A stretch of 10,000 bases of DNA from Asticcacaulis sp. (GTDB taxonomy: Bacteria; Pseudomonadota; Alphaproteobacteria; Caulobacterales; Caulobacteraceae): positions 1-10,000 of the forward strand of contig NZ_JAIWNX010000148.1 in the NCBI RefSeq assembly GCF_020217185.1, written 5' to 3'. The position numbers and the translations under genes were made by a program. The notes beneath the pieces are model-generated. The model was not told where the DNA came from and made no database searches. It was given only the letters and a program-made list of their open reading frames with translations. Positions 1 through 6,507 of the stretch are shown here, piece after piece; the stretch's first letter is position 1; each line of letters begins with the position of its first letter.

Positions 1-634
1 GCGAAATGGCGATGCCTTCATTGTCCGAAATGATGTCAATGGCATCGGCGACATTGTCGAGATTGTACAGCGGCTCGCCCATACCCATGAAGACGATATT
101 GGACAGGCGGCGGTCTTCCTTGGGTGACGGCCATTCCCCCAGATCGTCGCGCGCCACCTGCACCTGCGCCACGATTTCGGCGGCGGTCAGGTTGCGCACC
201 AGTCGCTGCGTCCCCGTATGGCAGAAGGAGCAGTTGAGCGTGCACCCCACCTGAGACGAGACGCACAGGGCACCTGAGCGACCGACATCCGGGATATAGA
301 CGGTTTCGACCTCGATACCCGGCGCCATGCGGATCAGCCACTTGCGCGTGCCGTCTTTTGACACCTGACGCTCGACCACTTCGGGGCGGGCAAGGGTGAA
401 TTTTTCGGCCAGCGGCCCGCGCTGATCCTTGCCGATATCGGTCATCTTGTCGAAATCGGTAAAGCCGTAATGGTGCACCCAGCGCCAGATCTGCTGGGCG
501 CGCATTTTGGCCTTGCGCTCCTCGACCACGCCGGACTCTTTCAGCGCCGCGATCAGGCCATCGCGCGTCAGCCCGGTGATATTCACCTTGGCGCTTGCGG
601 CGGGTTTGGCGGACAGGTCGAGCGTATAGGCCAC
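1..634 (-). CDS. rlmN: Dual-specificity 23S rRNA/tRNA adenine-C2 methyltransferase RlmN (partial, 3' end outside window)
   Basis: RlmN is a cytoplasmic radical-SAM enzyme that methylates C2 of an adenine in 23S rRNA and in some tRNAs. The visible 211 residues are the N-terminal part of a protein usually about 370-400 residues long; the rest lies beyond the left edge. An N-terminal RNA-binding region (about residues 17-100, with [11 protein letters not shown] near 47-57) precedes the radical-SAM core. The 4Fe-4S motif CxxxCxxC is C131, C135 and C138. C124, seven residues before it, matches the conserved methyl-carrying cysteine region of the family. The SAM-binding GMGEPL motif is at 184-189. 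I chose the GTG at 634: the frame has no ATG upstream, GAGAG lies about 7 bases before it, and the protein begins as related RlmN proteins do. It lies 90 bp downstream of the cytochrome gene and seems to have its own promoter. The family call is very secure; the exact start is less so. Confidence 0.95.
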   Translation of the reverse strand, partial: MAYTLDLSAKPAASAKVNITGLTRDGLIAALKESGVVEERKAKMRAQQIWRWVHHYGFTDFDKMTDIGKDQRGPLAEKFTLARPEVVERQVSKDGTRKWLIRMAPGIEVETVYIPDVGRSGALCVSSQVGCTLNCSFCHTGTQRLVRNLTAAEIVAQVQVARDDLGEWPSPKEDRRLSNIVFMGMGEPLYNLDNVADAIDIISDNEGIAIS

Positions 635-679
635 GGGGGGACTCTCAGAAAAGGCACAGATGCGGGGAGCGAGTGCGGG

Positions 680-708
680 CCTATACAGTAAAACGGGGGG
701 AATGTCTA
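680..708 (-). promoter_or_regulatory. Candidate sigma70-type promoter of rlmN
   Basis: Read on the minus strand, TAGACA (703-708, 5 of 6 matches to TTGACA) and TATAGG (680-685, 4 of 6 to TATAAT) are separated by exactly 17 bp. This predicts a start near 673 and a leader of about 40 bases before the rlmN GTG. It sits in the gap after the cytochrome gene, so rlmN can be transcribed independently of the upstream operon. No terminator hairpin was seen between the two genes, so read-through is also possible. Confidence 0.45.
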
Positions 709-724
709 ATTCCGCGCATCAAAT

Positions 725-1081
725 CTACGGCGCCTTCAAATACGCAATAATCGCCGCGCGGTTTTCGGGTTTGGACACCGACTGCGGCATGTAGGTGCCG
801 GGGTAGAGCTTTGACGGATCGCTGAGGAACCGATCAAGATGCGCGGCGTCCCAGCGCAGGCCCTTCGCGCCGGCGGCCTTGAGGGCCGGGGAATAGGCAA
901 AGCCCGCCACGCTGGCCACCTTGCGGCCGACCACGCCCTTGAGTGACGGCCCCTGACCATTGGCCGCCGTCACTTCGTGACAACTGACGCAATAGCGCTC
1001 AAACAGGTCCTCGCCGGATACGGTTTGCGCCTGTGCACCGGAGGCGGCCAGAAGACCCGCAAGGATAAGCGCGGCTTTCAT
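725..1081 (-). CDS. Secreted class I (cytochrome c2-like) c-type cytochrome
   Basis: A small periplasmic electron-carrier protein of 118 residues. Residues 1-18 form a signal peptide with a hydrophobic core and an AQA cleavage site, leaving a mature protein of about 100 residues. The heme-attachment motif CVSCH is at 31-35, with H35 as the proximal ligand. M98, in the TYMPQ segment, is the expected distal ligand, and the C-terminal helix NRAAIIAYLK is typical of the family. The ATG overlaps the TGA of the upstream MAPEG gene (ATGA), and a GGGGG-type ribosome site lies 7 bases before it, so translation is probably coupled. Its redox partner cannot be told from sequence; delivery of electrons to a terminal oxidase or a periplasmic enzyme is usual for such proteins. 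The family is clear; the physiological role is open. Confidence 0.93.
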   Translation of the reverse strand: MKAALILAGLLAASGAQAQTVSGEDLFERYCVSCHEVTAANGQGPSLKGVVGRKVASVAGFAYSPALKAAGAKGLRWDAAHLDRFLSDPSKLYPGTYMPQSVSKPENRAAIIAYLKAP

Positions 1082-1503
1082 AAAAACACCCCCTGCGCCA
1101 CGCGCCCCATCAGGATGACCACGGCGACAAAGTTGATCAGGAAGACCAGCCCGCGCAGCGGCACATTCGTCGTCAGGGTCTGCACACCCGTATGGATGAG
1201 CCGCCCGATCAGGAACAGCCAGGCAGCGGCGATGTCTATCGCTTCTATGCGGCCCGACTGATAGATGATAGCTGCGGCAAACAGGGCAAAGACCGGCAGT
1301 TCAAACTGATTGGACAGGTTGCGCGCCACGCGCTTTGAGCGCTCCGGGTCGGCATTGGCGTTCACGAAGGCGGCAGGCTTGATCTCGCCCTTGCGCAGCG
1401 CCGTCTGGCGCTCCCAGGTCAGCCAGATATAGAGCCCGGCCACCAGCGCGAAATGCCCCAGAAACGGCAGCAGAAACTGTTGGTCGGTAGTCAGTTCAAA
1501 CAT
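1078..1503 (-). CDS. MAPEG-family integral membrane protein
   Basis: A 141-residue membrane protein with four predicted helices, at about residues 11-30, 67-82, 88-106 and 115-133. It carries the MAPEG pattern: the segment RNLSNQFELPVFALF after a polar loop, and later WLFLIGRLIHT. MAPEG proteins in animals include microsomal glutathione transferases and eicosanoid enzymes; in bacteria most are uncharacterised, and glutathione-dependent detoxification is only a possibility here. The frame could start at a GTG at 1515, but the ATG at 1503 is preferred because GGAGG sits 5 bases before it. The gene overlaps the end of the adenylyltransferase gene by 8 bp and the start of the cytochrome gene by 4 bp, placing it in the middle of a coupled three-gene operon. 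Confidence 0.88.
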   Translation of the reverse strand: MFELTTDQQFLLPFLGHFALVAGLYIWLTWERQTALRKGEIKPAAFVNANADPERSKRVARNLSNQFELPVFALFAAAIIYQSGRIEAIDIAAAWLFLIGRLIHTGVQTLTTNVPLRGLVFLINFVAVVILMGRVAQGVFL

Positions 1504-2251
1504 GGCCCCCTCCACAAACCGGACACCCCGGCTCCGGCGGCAGGGTAATGACGCGCGAGGTCATCGACAGGCCGTCGAAGATCAGCAGCTTGCCGATCAG
1601 CGGGTCGCCCGCGCCGGTGATCAGCTTGATCACCTCCAGCGCGCTCATCGAGCCGATAATCCCGGCAAGAGCGCCGACAATGCCCATGCGCTCACAGGTT
1701 TCGGCGTCGGGCGGAATCTCCGGCACCAGACATTGATAACAGGGCGTCCCCTTGAACACCGCCACCTGACCGCTGAACCGCCCCAGTGCACCGGACACCA
1801 GCGCCTTGCCCAATGCCATACAGGTGCGGTTGACCAGATGCCGCGTCTCGAAATTGTCGCAGCCATCCAGCACAATGTCATAGCCGCCGATGATCTCCGT
1901 CGCAGTATCGGGCGTCAGGCGCACCGGATGGAGGTTCAGCGCGGCGTGCGGATTGAGCGCCGACAGGCGCGCCTGCGCCACCTCGGATTTAAGCGCGCCC
2001 ACATCATTGGTGGCGTACAGGACCTGTCTTTGCAGGTTGGACAGACTGACCGTGTCGTCATCGAGCAGGCCCAGCGTGCCGATGCCCGCTGCCGCCAGAT
2101 AAAGCGCCGCCGGGGCCCCGATGCCGCCCAGCCCAACGATCAGCACCTTGGCGCCTTTCAGACGGCGTTGCCCCATACCGCCAACCTCTTTCAGCACGAT
2201 GTGCCGGGCATAGCGGTCAAGATCGTCATCGGTGAGATCGGGAAGTGACAT
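1496..2251 (-). CDS. HesA/MoeB/ThiF-family sulfur-carrier adenylyltransferase (probably MoeB-like)
   Basis: An E1-like enzyme of 251 residues that would activate the C-terminal glycine of a ubiquitin-like sulfur carrier (MoaD, ThiS or similar) by adenylation, for molybdopterin, thiamine or related sulfur transfer in the cytoplasm. The N-terminal helix has the family signature RYARHIVLKEVGG (13-25). The nucleotide-binding loop GLGGIG is at 40-45, followed by DDDTVSLSNLQRQ (64-76) and the DGCDN motif (129-133). A structural zinc site is formed by C171/C174 and C243/C246. C186 lies in the ETCERMG segment, where family members often have a cysteine. The open frame extends further upstream to 2494, but that stretch lacks family similarity and overlaps the opposite gene, so the ATG at 2251 is chosen. 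No carrier protein or sulfurtransferase lies nearby, so the pathway cannot be decided. First gene of an operon with the MAPEG and cytochrome genes. Confidence 0.9.
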   Translation of the reverse strand: MSLPDLTDDDLDRYARHIVLKEVGGMGQRRLKGAKVLIVGLGGIGAPAALYLAAAGIGTLGLLDDDTVSLSNLQRQVLYATNDVGALKSEVAQARLSALNPHAALNLHPVRLTPDTATEIIGGYDIVLDGCDNFETRHLVNRTCMALGKALVSGALGRFSGQVAVFKGTPCYQCLVPEIPPDAETCERMGIVGALAGIIGSMSALEVIKLITGAGDPLIGKLLIFDGLSMTSRVITLPPEPGCPVCGGGHV

Positions 2252-2302
2252 GGCCTCAGATATAAAGGGCGTCGCGCCGCCCCGCCAGCCCTCATCTGTT
2301 CG

Positions 2303-2331
2303 TTTACCGTTAACGGGCGTCGGCCTATAAT
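2303..2331 (+). promoter_or_regulatory. Sigma70-type promoter for the DUF1275-hslV-GNAT-hslU operon
   Basis: TTTACC (2303-2308, 4 of 6 matches to TTGACA) and a perfect TATAAT (2326-2331) are spaced by exactly 17 bp in the 105-bp divergent gap. Transcription would start near 2338. AAAGGA at 2345-2350, 6 bases before the ATG at 2357, is the ribosome binding site. Confidence 0.6.
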
Positions 2332-2356
2332 CCCGCATAGATTTAAAGGATATTGG

Positions 2357-3154
2357 ATGCGGCGAGCCCTCAGACAGATCAGCGGCAAACGGCGCTCGGA
2401 AACGGGCGATGCGCGGCTGGGGGTGACGCTGGCCTTTGTCGCCGGGGCGGTCAATGCCGGCGGCTTTCTGGCTGTCGGCGTCTATACGTCGCACATGTCG
2501 GGCATGGTGGCCTCCTTTGCCGACGATATGGTGCTGGGGAAGTTTGGCCCGGCCGTTCTGGCGCTCACCTATGTGCTGTGTTTCTTTTTAGGTGCGGTGA
2601 CCTCAAGCCTGCTGATCAACTGGGCGCGGTTAAAGCGGCTGCATTCGGAATTTGCCCTGACGCTGGGGCTTGAGGCGGTGTTGCTGCTGCTGTTTGGCCT
2701 GCTGGCTGCGGGGCTGATCGGGGATATTGCCCTCAGCCTGCCCCTGACCATCGGGCTTTTGTGCTACCTGATGGGCTTGCAGAACAGCCTGATGACCAAG
2801 CTGTCGCACGCCGAAATCCGCACCACCCACATGACGGGGATCATCACCGACCTCGGCATCGAAGCCGGTCGCTTCCTGTTCGGGCGCGCCACCCACGCCG
2901 GGGCGCGCTTTCATCCGAAGAAGGCGCGGTTACTTGTCTCGCTTCTGGGGGCCTTTGCGGCGGGCGGGCTTACGGGGGCTTTTGGCTTCAGCCACATGGG
3001 CTTTGTGACGGTGTTGCCCCTGTCGCTGGGGCTCGGTCTGATCGCCCTTGTGCCCATGCTGGACGACTTGTCCCGGCAAAAACGCCGCCGGGACTTGAAA
3101 GGCCCCCTTGAAAGACCCCGCGCAAACCGCCAATTAGACGGTCATGACGGATAA
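2357..3154 (+). CDS. DUF1275 (YoaK-like) integral membrane protein
   Basis: A 265-residue inner-membrane protein of the DUF1275 family, whose function is unknown; some annotations liken it to transporters. The family hallmarks are clear: the first helix with [23 protein letters not shown] (27-49), and the conserved segment [22 protein letters not shown] (140-161) followed by DLGIEAGR. Hydrophobic stretches at about 22-41, 64-88, 100-122, 127-147, 192-212 and 215-234 suggest six or so membrane helices. The N-terminus is strongly basic ([12 protein letters not shown]). The last 28 residues are a charged, low-complexity tail, and their DNA also appears to hold a heat-shock-type promoter for hslV. 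The ATG at 2357 has a good AAAGGA site. It overlaps hslV by 11 bp, in a different frame. Confidence 0.92.
   Translation: MRRALRQISGKRRSETGDARLGVTLAFVAGAVNAGGFLAVGVYTSHMSGMVASFADDMVLGKFGPAVLALTYVLCFFLGAVTSSLLINWARLKRLHSEFALTLGLEAVLLLLFGLLAAGLIGDIALSLPLTIGLLCYLMGLQNSLMTKLSHAEIRTTHMTGIITDLGIEAGRFLFGRATHAGARFHPKKARLLVSLLGAFAAGGLTGAFGFSHMGFVTVLPLSLGLGLIALVPMLDDLSRQKRRRDLKGPLERPRANRQLDGHDG
3094..3136 (+). promoter_or_regulatory. Candidate heat-shock (RpoH-type) promoter of hslV, within the end of the DUF1275 gene
   Basis: Two exact CTTGAAA boxes, the RpoH -35 consensus, occur 13 bp apart at 3094-3100 and 3107-3113. After the second, a 14-bp spacer leads to CGCCAATTA (3128-3136), close to the RpoH -10 consensus CCCCATNTA; transcription would start at about 3142-3144, at or beside the hslV ATG. 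After the first, a 15-bp spacer leads to CCCCGCGC (3116-3123), a weaker match. HslVU is a classic heat-shock protease, so an internal promoter here makes biological sense. Confidence 0.5.
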
Positions 3155-3695
3155 AAACTTCCCCAACTGGCACGGGACGACCATCGTCGCCGTGCGCAAA
3201 AATGGCAAGACGGTCATCGCCGGTGACGGTCAGGTGTCGATGGGCCCCACCATCGTCAAGGGTGGCGCGAAGAAGGTCAGGACTCTGGCCGGCGGCAAGG
3301 TGATCGTCGGCTTTGCCGGCGCGACCGCCGATGCCTTTACCCTGCTGGAGCGTCTGGAGGCCAAGCTGGAACTCTATCCGGATCAGCTGGCGCGGGCCTG
3401 CGTCGATCTGGCCAAGGACTGGCGCACCGATCGCTATCTGCGCCGCCTTGAGGCCATGCTGCTGGTAGGCGACAGGAACCATATCCTGACCATTACCGGG
3501 GTCGGTGACGTGCTGGAACCCGAAGATGGGGTGGCGGCCATCGGATCGGGCGGCACCTATGCCCTGTCGGCGGCGCGCGCCCTGCTCGACTATGAGCCCG
3601 ATGCCGAGGTGATCGCGCGCAAGGCCATGCAGATCGCCGGGGATATCTGCGTCTATACCAATCACAGCGTCACTCTCGAAAAGCTGGAAGCGTGA
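3144..3695 (+). CDS. hslV: HslV (ClpQ), peptidase subunit of the ATP-dependent HslUV protease
   Basis: HslV forms two stacked hexameric rings whose N-terminal threonine cleaves unfolded proteins delivered by HslU. The protein is 183 residues long with an 11-residue propeptide ending in HG; the mature enzyme starts at T12 ([10 protein letters not shown]). Counting from that threonine, the expected active-site residues are present: D17 (D28 here), K33 (K44) and S124 (S135). The segments [26 protein letters not shown] and AIGSGGTYA are all typical. The start is secure, because an in-frame TAG lies only two codons upstream of the ATG at 3144 and the next ATG falls beyond the catalytic threonine. 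No clear Shine-Dalgarno sequence precedes it; translation may be coupled to the DUF1275 gene or occur on a nearly leaderless transcript from the internal promoter. Its TGA overlaps the GTG of the next gene. Confidence 0.97.
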   Translation: MTDKNFPNWHGTTIVAVRKNGKTVIAGDGQVSMGPTIVKGGAKKVRTLAGGKVIVGFAGATADAFTLLERLEAKLELYPDQLARACVDLAKDWRTDRYLRRLEAMLLVGDRNHILTITGVGDVLEPEDGVAAIGSGGTYALSAARALLDYEPDAEVIARKAMQIAGDICVYTNHSVTLEKLEA

Positions 3696-4198
3696 TCGCC
3701 TTTCGCCCCCTGACCGATAACGATGCCGGGCTTCTGCTGTTGTGGATGTCCTCGCCGCACGTGCGCCAGTGGTGGGTCAATGACGGCCAGACCGCTGAGG
3801 ACGCCGTCGAAGACGCCCTGGCCTATATCGGCGCGGCCAATGCCACGGCGTGGATCTTTAGCTGGAATGGTCGGCCGGCGGGCTATACCCAGTGCTATGA
3901 GTGCCACCCCGATCACGAACCGGGCACCCCCTGCCATGCGGAGTCGCCCAAAGGCACCTTCCTGATCGACCTGTTTATCGGCGATGCGGCCCTGCTGGGT
4001 GAGGGGATCGGCACGCAGGTCCTGACCCAGCTCAGCAACGGCATGTTCAAGAAGGGTGCCGTGTGCGTGCGCGTGGCCCCCCAAACGACCAACGCCGCCG
4101 CCCGTCGCGCCAGCGAAAAGGCGGGCTTCGTCCCTGTCGGCCCGACGCCCTGCGGCCGCATGGTCCTGATGCAGCGCACGCCGGAACTGAACGCCTGA
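3692..4198 (+). CDS. GNAT acetyltransferase, aminoglycoside 6'-N-acetyltransferase-like
   Basis: A 168-residue acetyl-CoA-dependent N-acetyltransferase lying between hslV and hslU. The N-terminal [15 protein letters not shown] (4-18), the SPHVRQWW motif (21-28), D93 in LIDLFIG and the acetyl-CoA loop LGEGIGT (102-108) line up with the AAC(6') branch of the GNAT fold. The later segment [13 protein letters not shown] is the usual end of the fold. The true substrate is unknown, and chromosomal members need not act on antibiotics. It starts at GTG 3692 in a GTGA overlap with hslV, with GGAAG just upstream; the conserved N-terminus supports this start over the internal ATG. Residues 68-82 carry an unusual cluster of three cysteines and three histidines. 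As I recall, GNAT genes occupy this hslV-hslU position in other alphaproteobacteria, which suggests co-regulation with the protease; this was not checked. Confidence 0.88.
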   Translation: MIAFRPLTDNDAGLLLLWMSSPHVRQWWVNDGQTAEDAVEDALAYIGAANATAWIFSWNGRPAGYTQCYECHPDHEPGTPCHAESPKGTFLIDLFIGDAALLGEGIGTQVLTQLSNGMFKKGAVCVRVAPQTTNAAARRASEKAGFVPVGPTPCGRMVLMQRTPELNA

Positions 4199-4216
4199 AT
4201 TTAGGAAAAAGAGCGT

Positions 4217-5515
4217 ATGACCACCTTTTCACCGCGTGAGATCGTCTCCGAACTCGACCGTCATATTATCGGCCATGCTGACGCCAAAAAGGCGGTGGCC
4301 GTGGCGCTGCGCAACCGCTGGCGGCGCAAGCAGACCGACGCGGCCATCCGCGACGAGATCACGCCGAAGAATATCCTGATGATCGGGCCGACCGGCGTCG
4401 GCAAGACCGAGATCGCGCGCCGTCTGGCCAAGCTGGCTCAGGCCCCGTTCATCAAGGTCGAGGCGACCAAGTTCACCGAAGTCGGCTATGTCGGCCGCGA
4501 CGTCGATCAGATCGTGCGTGATCTGGTCGAAGCGGCCATCCTGATGGTCAAGGACAAGAGCCGTCAGGGCGTGCGCGCCAAGGCCGAAGCCCAGGCCGAA
4601 GAACGCCTGCTGGACGCGCTGGTCGGACCGGCGGCACAGCCTGCCACGCGCGACAGCTTCCGCAAGCGCCTGCGCAATAACGAGCTGGACGACAAGGAGG
4701 TCGAAATCACTGTCGCCGATACGGGCGGCGCGATCGGGGCTTTCGAGATTCCGGGGCAGCCCGGCAATCAGATCAATCTGGGTGAGATGCTGCAAAAGGC
4801 CATGGGCGGACGGCAAAAGACCGTGCGCCTGACGGTAGCGGCGGCCCAGCCGATCCTGCTGTCCGAAGAGTCGGATAAACTGCTCGATCAGGAGGCGGTG
4901 TCGCGTGAGGCGCTGTCCCTGGCCGAACAGGAAGGCATCGTCTTCCTTGATGAGATCGACAAGGTGGCCTCGCGTCAGGAGCGCGGCGGGGCCGATGTGT
5001 CGCGCGAAGGCGTGCAGCGTGATCTCTTGCCGCTGATCGAAGGGACGACGGTTTCGACCAAGTATGGACCGGTCAAGACCGACCACATCCTGTTTATCGC
5101 CTCAGGCGCCTTCCACGTGGCCAAGCCGTCGGATTTGCTGCCGGAGCTTCAGGGGCGCTTGCCTATCCGGGTCGAGCTGAAGGCCCTCACTCAGGACGAT
5201 TTCCGCCGCATCCTCTCGGAACCCGAAGCCAATCTGATCAAACAAAATCAGGCGCTGATGGCCACCGAAGGGGTGACGCTGGCGTTTGAAGACGGGGCGA
5301 TTGCCGAAATGGCCGCCGCCGCCGCACAGGTCAATGCCAAGGTCGAAAACATCGGCGCGCGGCGTCTGCACACCATTATCGAGCGGGTGATGGAGGAGCT
5401 GAGCTTCACTGCCGCCGATCAGACGGGCCAGACCGTGACCATCACGGCGGATTATGTGCGCGAACGTCTGGGCGAGGTGGCGGGAGACGCCGACCTCAGC
5501 CGCTATATTCTGTAA
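4217..5515 (+). CDS. hslU: HslU (ClpY), AAA+ ATPase subunit of the HslUV protease
   Basis: HslU hexamers unfold substrates with ATP and thread them into HslV. The 432-residue protein is full length for the family (about 440). The Walker A loop GPTGVGKT is at 57-64, the substrate-gripping pore loop GYVG at 90-93 and Walker B IVFLDE at 241-246. The arginine-finger region ELQGRLPIR is at 310-318 and sensor 2 GARRLH at 380-385. The central I-domain, about 105-230, is the usual variable insertion. The C-terminal tail LSRYIL (427-432) is the peptide that inserts into HslV to activate it, so the two subunits should work together. The ATG at 4217 follows AGGAAAAAGAG, an acceptable ribosome site, and lies 18 bp after the acetyltransferase gene. 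It is the last gene of its operon, with a strong terminator directly behind it. Confidence 0.98.
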   Translation: MTTFSPREIVSELDRHIIGHADAKKAVAVALRNRWRRKQTDAAIRDEITPKNILMIGPTGVGKTEIARRLAKLAQAPFIKVEATKFTEVGYVGRDVDQIVRDLVEAAILMVKDKSRQGVRAKAEAQAEERLLDALVGPAAQPATRDSFRKRLRNNELDDKEVEITVADTGGAIGAFEIPGQPGNQINLGEMLQKAMGGRQKTVRLTVAAAQPILLSEESDKLLDQEAVSREALSLAEQEGIVFLDEIDKVASRQERGGADVSREGVQRDLLPLIEGTTVSTKYGPVKTDHILFIASGAFHVAKPSDLLPELQGRLPIRVELKALTQDDFRRILSEPEANLIKQNQALMATEGVTLAFEDGAIAEMAAAAAQVNAKVENIGARRLHTIIERVMEELSFTAADQTGQTVTITADYVRERLGEVAGDADLSRYIL

Positions 5516-5516
5516 G

Positions 5517-5546
5517 CAAAAGCCCCGGATCACTCCGGGGCTTTTG
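5517..5546. terminator. Bidirectional intrinsic terminator shared by hslU and the DUF3144-like operon
   Basis: A perfect 13-bp inverted repeat, CAAAAGCCCCGGA (5517-5529) and TCCGGGGCTTTTG (5534-5546), flanks a 4-base TCAC loop. A GC-rich stem core followed by TTTT works in both directions. It begins one base after the hslU stop and ends directly at the stop codon of the converging gene. Confidence 0.93.
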
Positions 5547-5834
5547 TTATTTCATATAGGTTTCGTAATTGTCGCCGAAGTCATCATAATGGCTGAGCAG
5601 CAGTTCGCGGAACTGCGCCGTCAACTGATCGACATTCAGTTTGCGCGCGGCCAGAAACTGCGTCTTGTCGGCACTCTGAGCGGCGCAGGTGAACGCCGTG
5701 TAACGCGTGGCGGCCTGAAGCAGGGCCCCGCCGGCTTCGCCGATCGAGCTTTTGTGCGCGTGGCTATTGGTCAGGTCGATATGATCGGCCGCCATCTGAC
5801 GGAAGACGTCGTTGGAAACGGCAGGCGTGGTCAT
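5547..5834 (-). CDS. Small DUF3144-like protein, third copy of a tandem triplet
   Basis: A 95-residue soluble protein of unknown function, with no signal peptide or membrane helix. It shares with the two upstream genes the pattern F...(6-7)..HI.L.N (11-23), GALL.AA.RY.AF (36-48), a charged stretch, then FREL...HY.D...NYETY (75-93). This resembles the DUF3144 family as I remember it, all-helical proteins restricted to Proteobacteria. It is the most diverged of the three: T replaces A in the AAAR core and the strongly acidic HYEEY element is weakened. Its ATG overlaps the TGA of the preceding copy (ATGA), and AGGA lies 6 bases before it. The stop codon touches the shared terminator hairpin. The paralogy is firm; the family name is less so. 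Confidence 0.82.
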   Translation of the reverse strand: MTTPAVSNDVFRQMAADHIDLTNSHAHKSSIGEAGGALLQAATRYTAFTCAAQSADKTQFLAARKLNVDQLTAQFRELLLSHYDDFGDNYETYMK

Positions 5835-6151
5835 CCCTTGTCCTTTTCACTCGGCACCTTGGCCATGTAGGTGTCGAAATTTTTCGCATATTCAATATAG
5901 TGGATGTCGAGATACTCACGGAAGCGGGCGCTGATCCCGGCGACCATTTCCTCCTTTTTGGCCAGCATTTCGGCACCGCTCGGTTCACCCACAGCGGTTA
6001 TGAAGGCGCTGTAACGGGCGGCGGCGTGCAAAAAAGCGCCTTCGGATATGGAAAAGGAATCCACAGCCTTGGCCTGTGCATTAGCAATATGGATGAATTC
6101 CGCTGTGAGCGCGTTAAACGCTTCGGCATTCAGTTGTTTGGGCTGGGTCAT
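5831..6151 (-). CDS. Small DUF3144-like protein, second copy of a tandem triplet
   Basis: A 106-residue soluble, probably helical protein related to its two neighbours. It has AFNALTAEFIHIANAQ (11-26), the core GAFLHAAARYSAF (38-50), MLAKKEEM (62-69) and FREYLDIHYIEYAKNFDTY (77-95). It differs from the others in a longer loop before the core (residues 29-36) and a charged C-terminal tail, KVPSEKDKG. It starts by ATGA overlap with the first copy and shows no Shine-Dalgarno sequence of its own, so its translation should depend on ribosomes finishing the first copy. Function unknown; no catalytic motif is evident. Confidence 0.84.
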   Translation of the reverse strand: MTQPKQLNAEAFNALTAEFIHIANAQAKAVDSFSISEGAFLHAAARYSAFITAVGEPSGAEMLAKKEEMVAGISARFREYLDIHYIEYAKNFDTYMAKVPSEKDKG

Positions 6152-6450
6152 TTGGGGATGCCCAGATTGGGGCGACCATATTCGGCAAAGTTTTGCGCGT
6201 ACTCTTCGTAGTGCCCCTCAAGATACTGGCGATACAGCTTCACATAGTGGTCAATGTGCGCTTCCTTGCTTTGCAGCATGACGCGACCGCCGACAAATTG
6301 CGTGGACGACACGAAAGCATTGAAACGGGCCGCCGCGTGCATCAGGGCCGCCCCGGCCTGCCCAGGATTGGCCTCCTTGAGGTGACCATTAGCGAGCTCA
6401 ATATGTTCAATCATCAGTTCATTGAAGCGATGGTCTGTCAGTTCAGCCAC
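6148..6450 (-). CDS. Small DUF3144-like protein, first copy of a tandem triplet
   Basis: A 100-residue protein, and the copy closest to my recollection of the DUF3144 pattern: FNELMIEHIELANGH (9-23), GAALMHAAARFNAF (33-46), MLQSKEAHIDHYVKLYRQYLEGHYEEYAQNF (58-88). It has no signal peptide, membrane helix or enzyme motif. The start is the GTG at 6450: AGGAG (6458-6462) lies 7 bases upstream, the best ribosome site in this operon, and no ATG fits. It begins 36 bp after the phosphatase gene with no terminator between, so it may be cotranscribed with it, although a perfect TTGACA upstream hints at a separate promoter. It heads the coupled triplet. Confidence 0.85.
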   Translation of the reverse strand: MAELTDHRFNELMIEHIELANGHLKEANPGQAGAALMHAAARFNAFVSSTQFVGGRVMLQSKEAHIDHYVKLYRQYLEGHYEEYAQNFAEYGRPNLGIPK

Positions 6451-6480
6451 AAGGTTACTCCTGTAAAATGAGCCGTCTAT

Positions 6481-6507
6481 CTGGTGTTAACGTGAAGGCT
6501 TTGTCAA
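6481..6507 (-). promoter_or_regulatory. Possible promoter of the DUF3144-like triplet
   Basis: On the minus strand a perfect TTGACA (6502-6507) lies within the last codons of the phosphatase gene. No good TATAAT follows at the standard spacing. GTTAACAC, 10 bases downstream, loosely fits the Caulobacter housekeeping -10 (GCTANAWC). Weak evidence. Confidence 0.28.

Noticed and set aside
1504..1515. GTG start giving a MAPEG protein four residues longer
   Set aside because: The GTG overlaps the ribosome site that serves the ATG at 1503, and that ATG has ideal GGAGG spacing.
1502..2248. A 248-codon plus-strand open frame opposite the MoeB/ThiF-like gene
   Set aside because: It mirrors a confident gene, its product is rich in Arg, Gln and His with no recognisable domain, and long antisense frames are expected in GC-rich DNA.
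2303..2314. TTTACCGTTAAC as a CtrA binding site upstream of the DUF1275 gene
   Set aside because: The CtrA consensus is TTAA-N7-TTAA; only one half is present and the spacing is wrong.
2252..2494. N-terminal extension of the MoeB/ThiF-like frame
   Set aside because: Family similarity begins at the ATG at 2251; the upstream part overlaps the divergent DUF1275 gene and its promoter.
2988..3665. A 225-codon minus-strand open frame opposite hslV
   Set aside because: It covers hslV and the DUF1275 end, whose families are certain, and its product resembles a codon shadow without domains.
4229..5086. A 285-codon minus-strand open frame opposite hslU
   Set aside because: Shadow of hslU; the product is full of Asp-His-Arg-Gln runs typical of the opposite strand of GC-rich genes.
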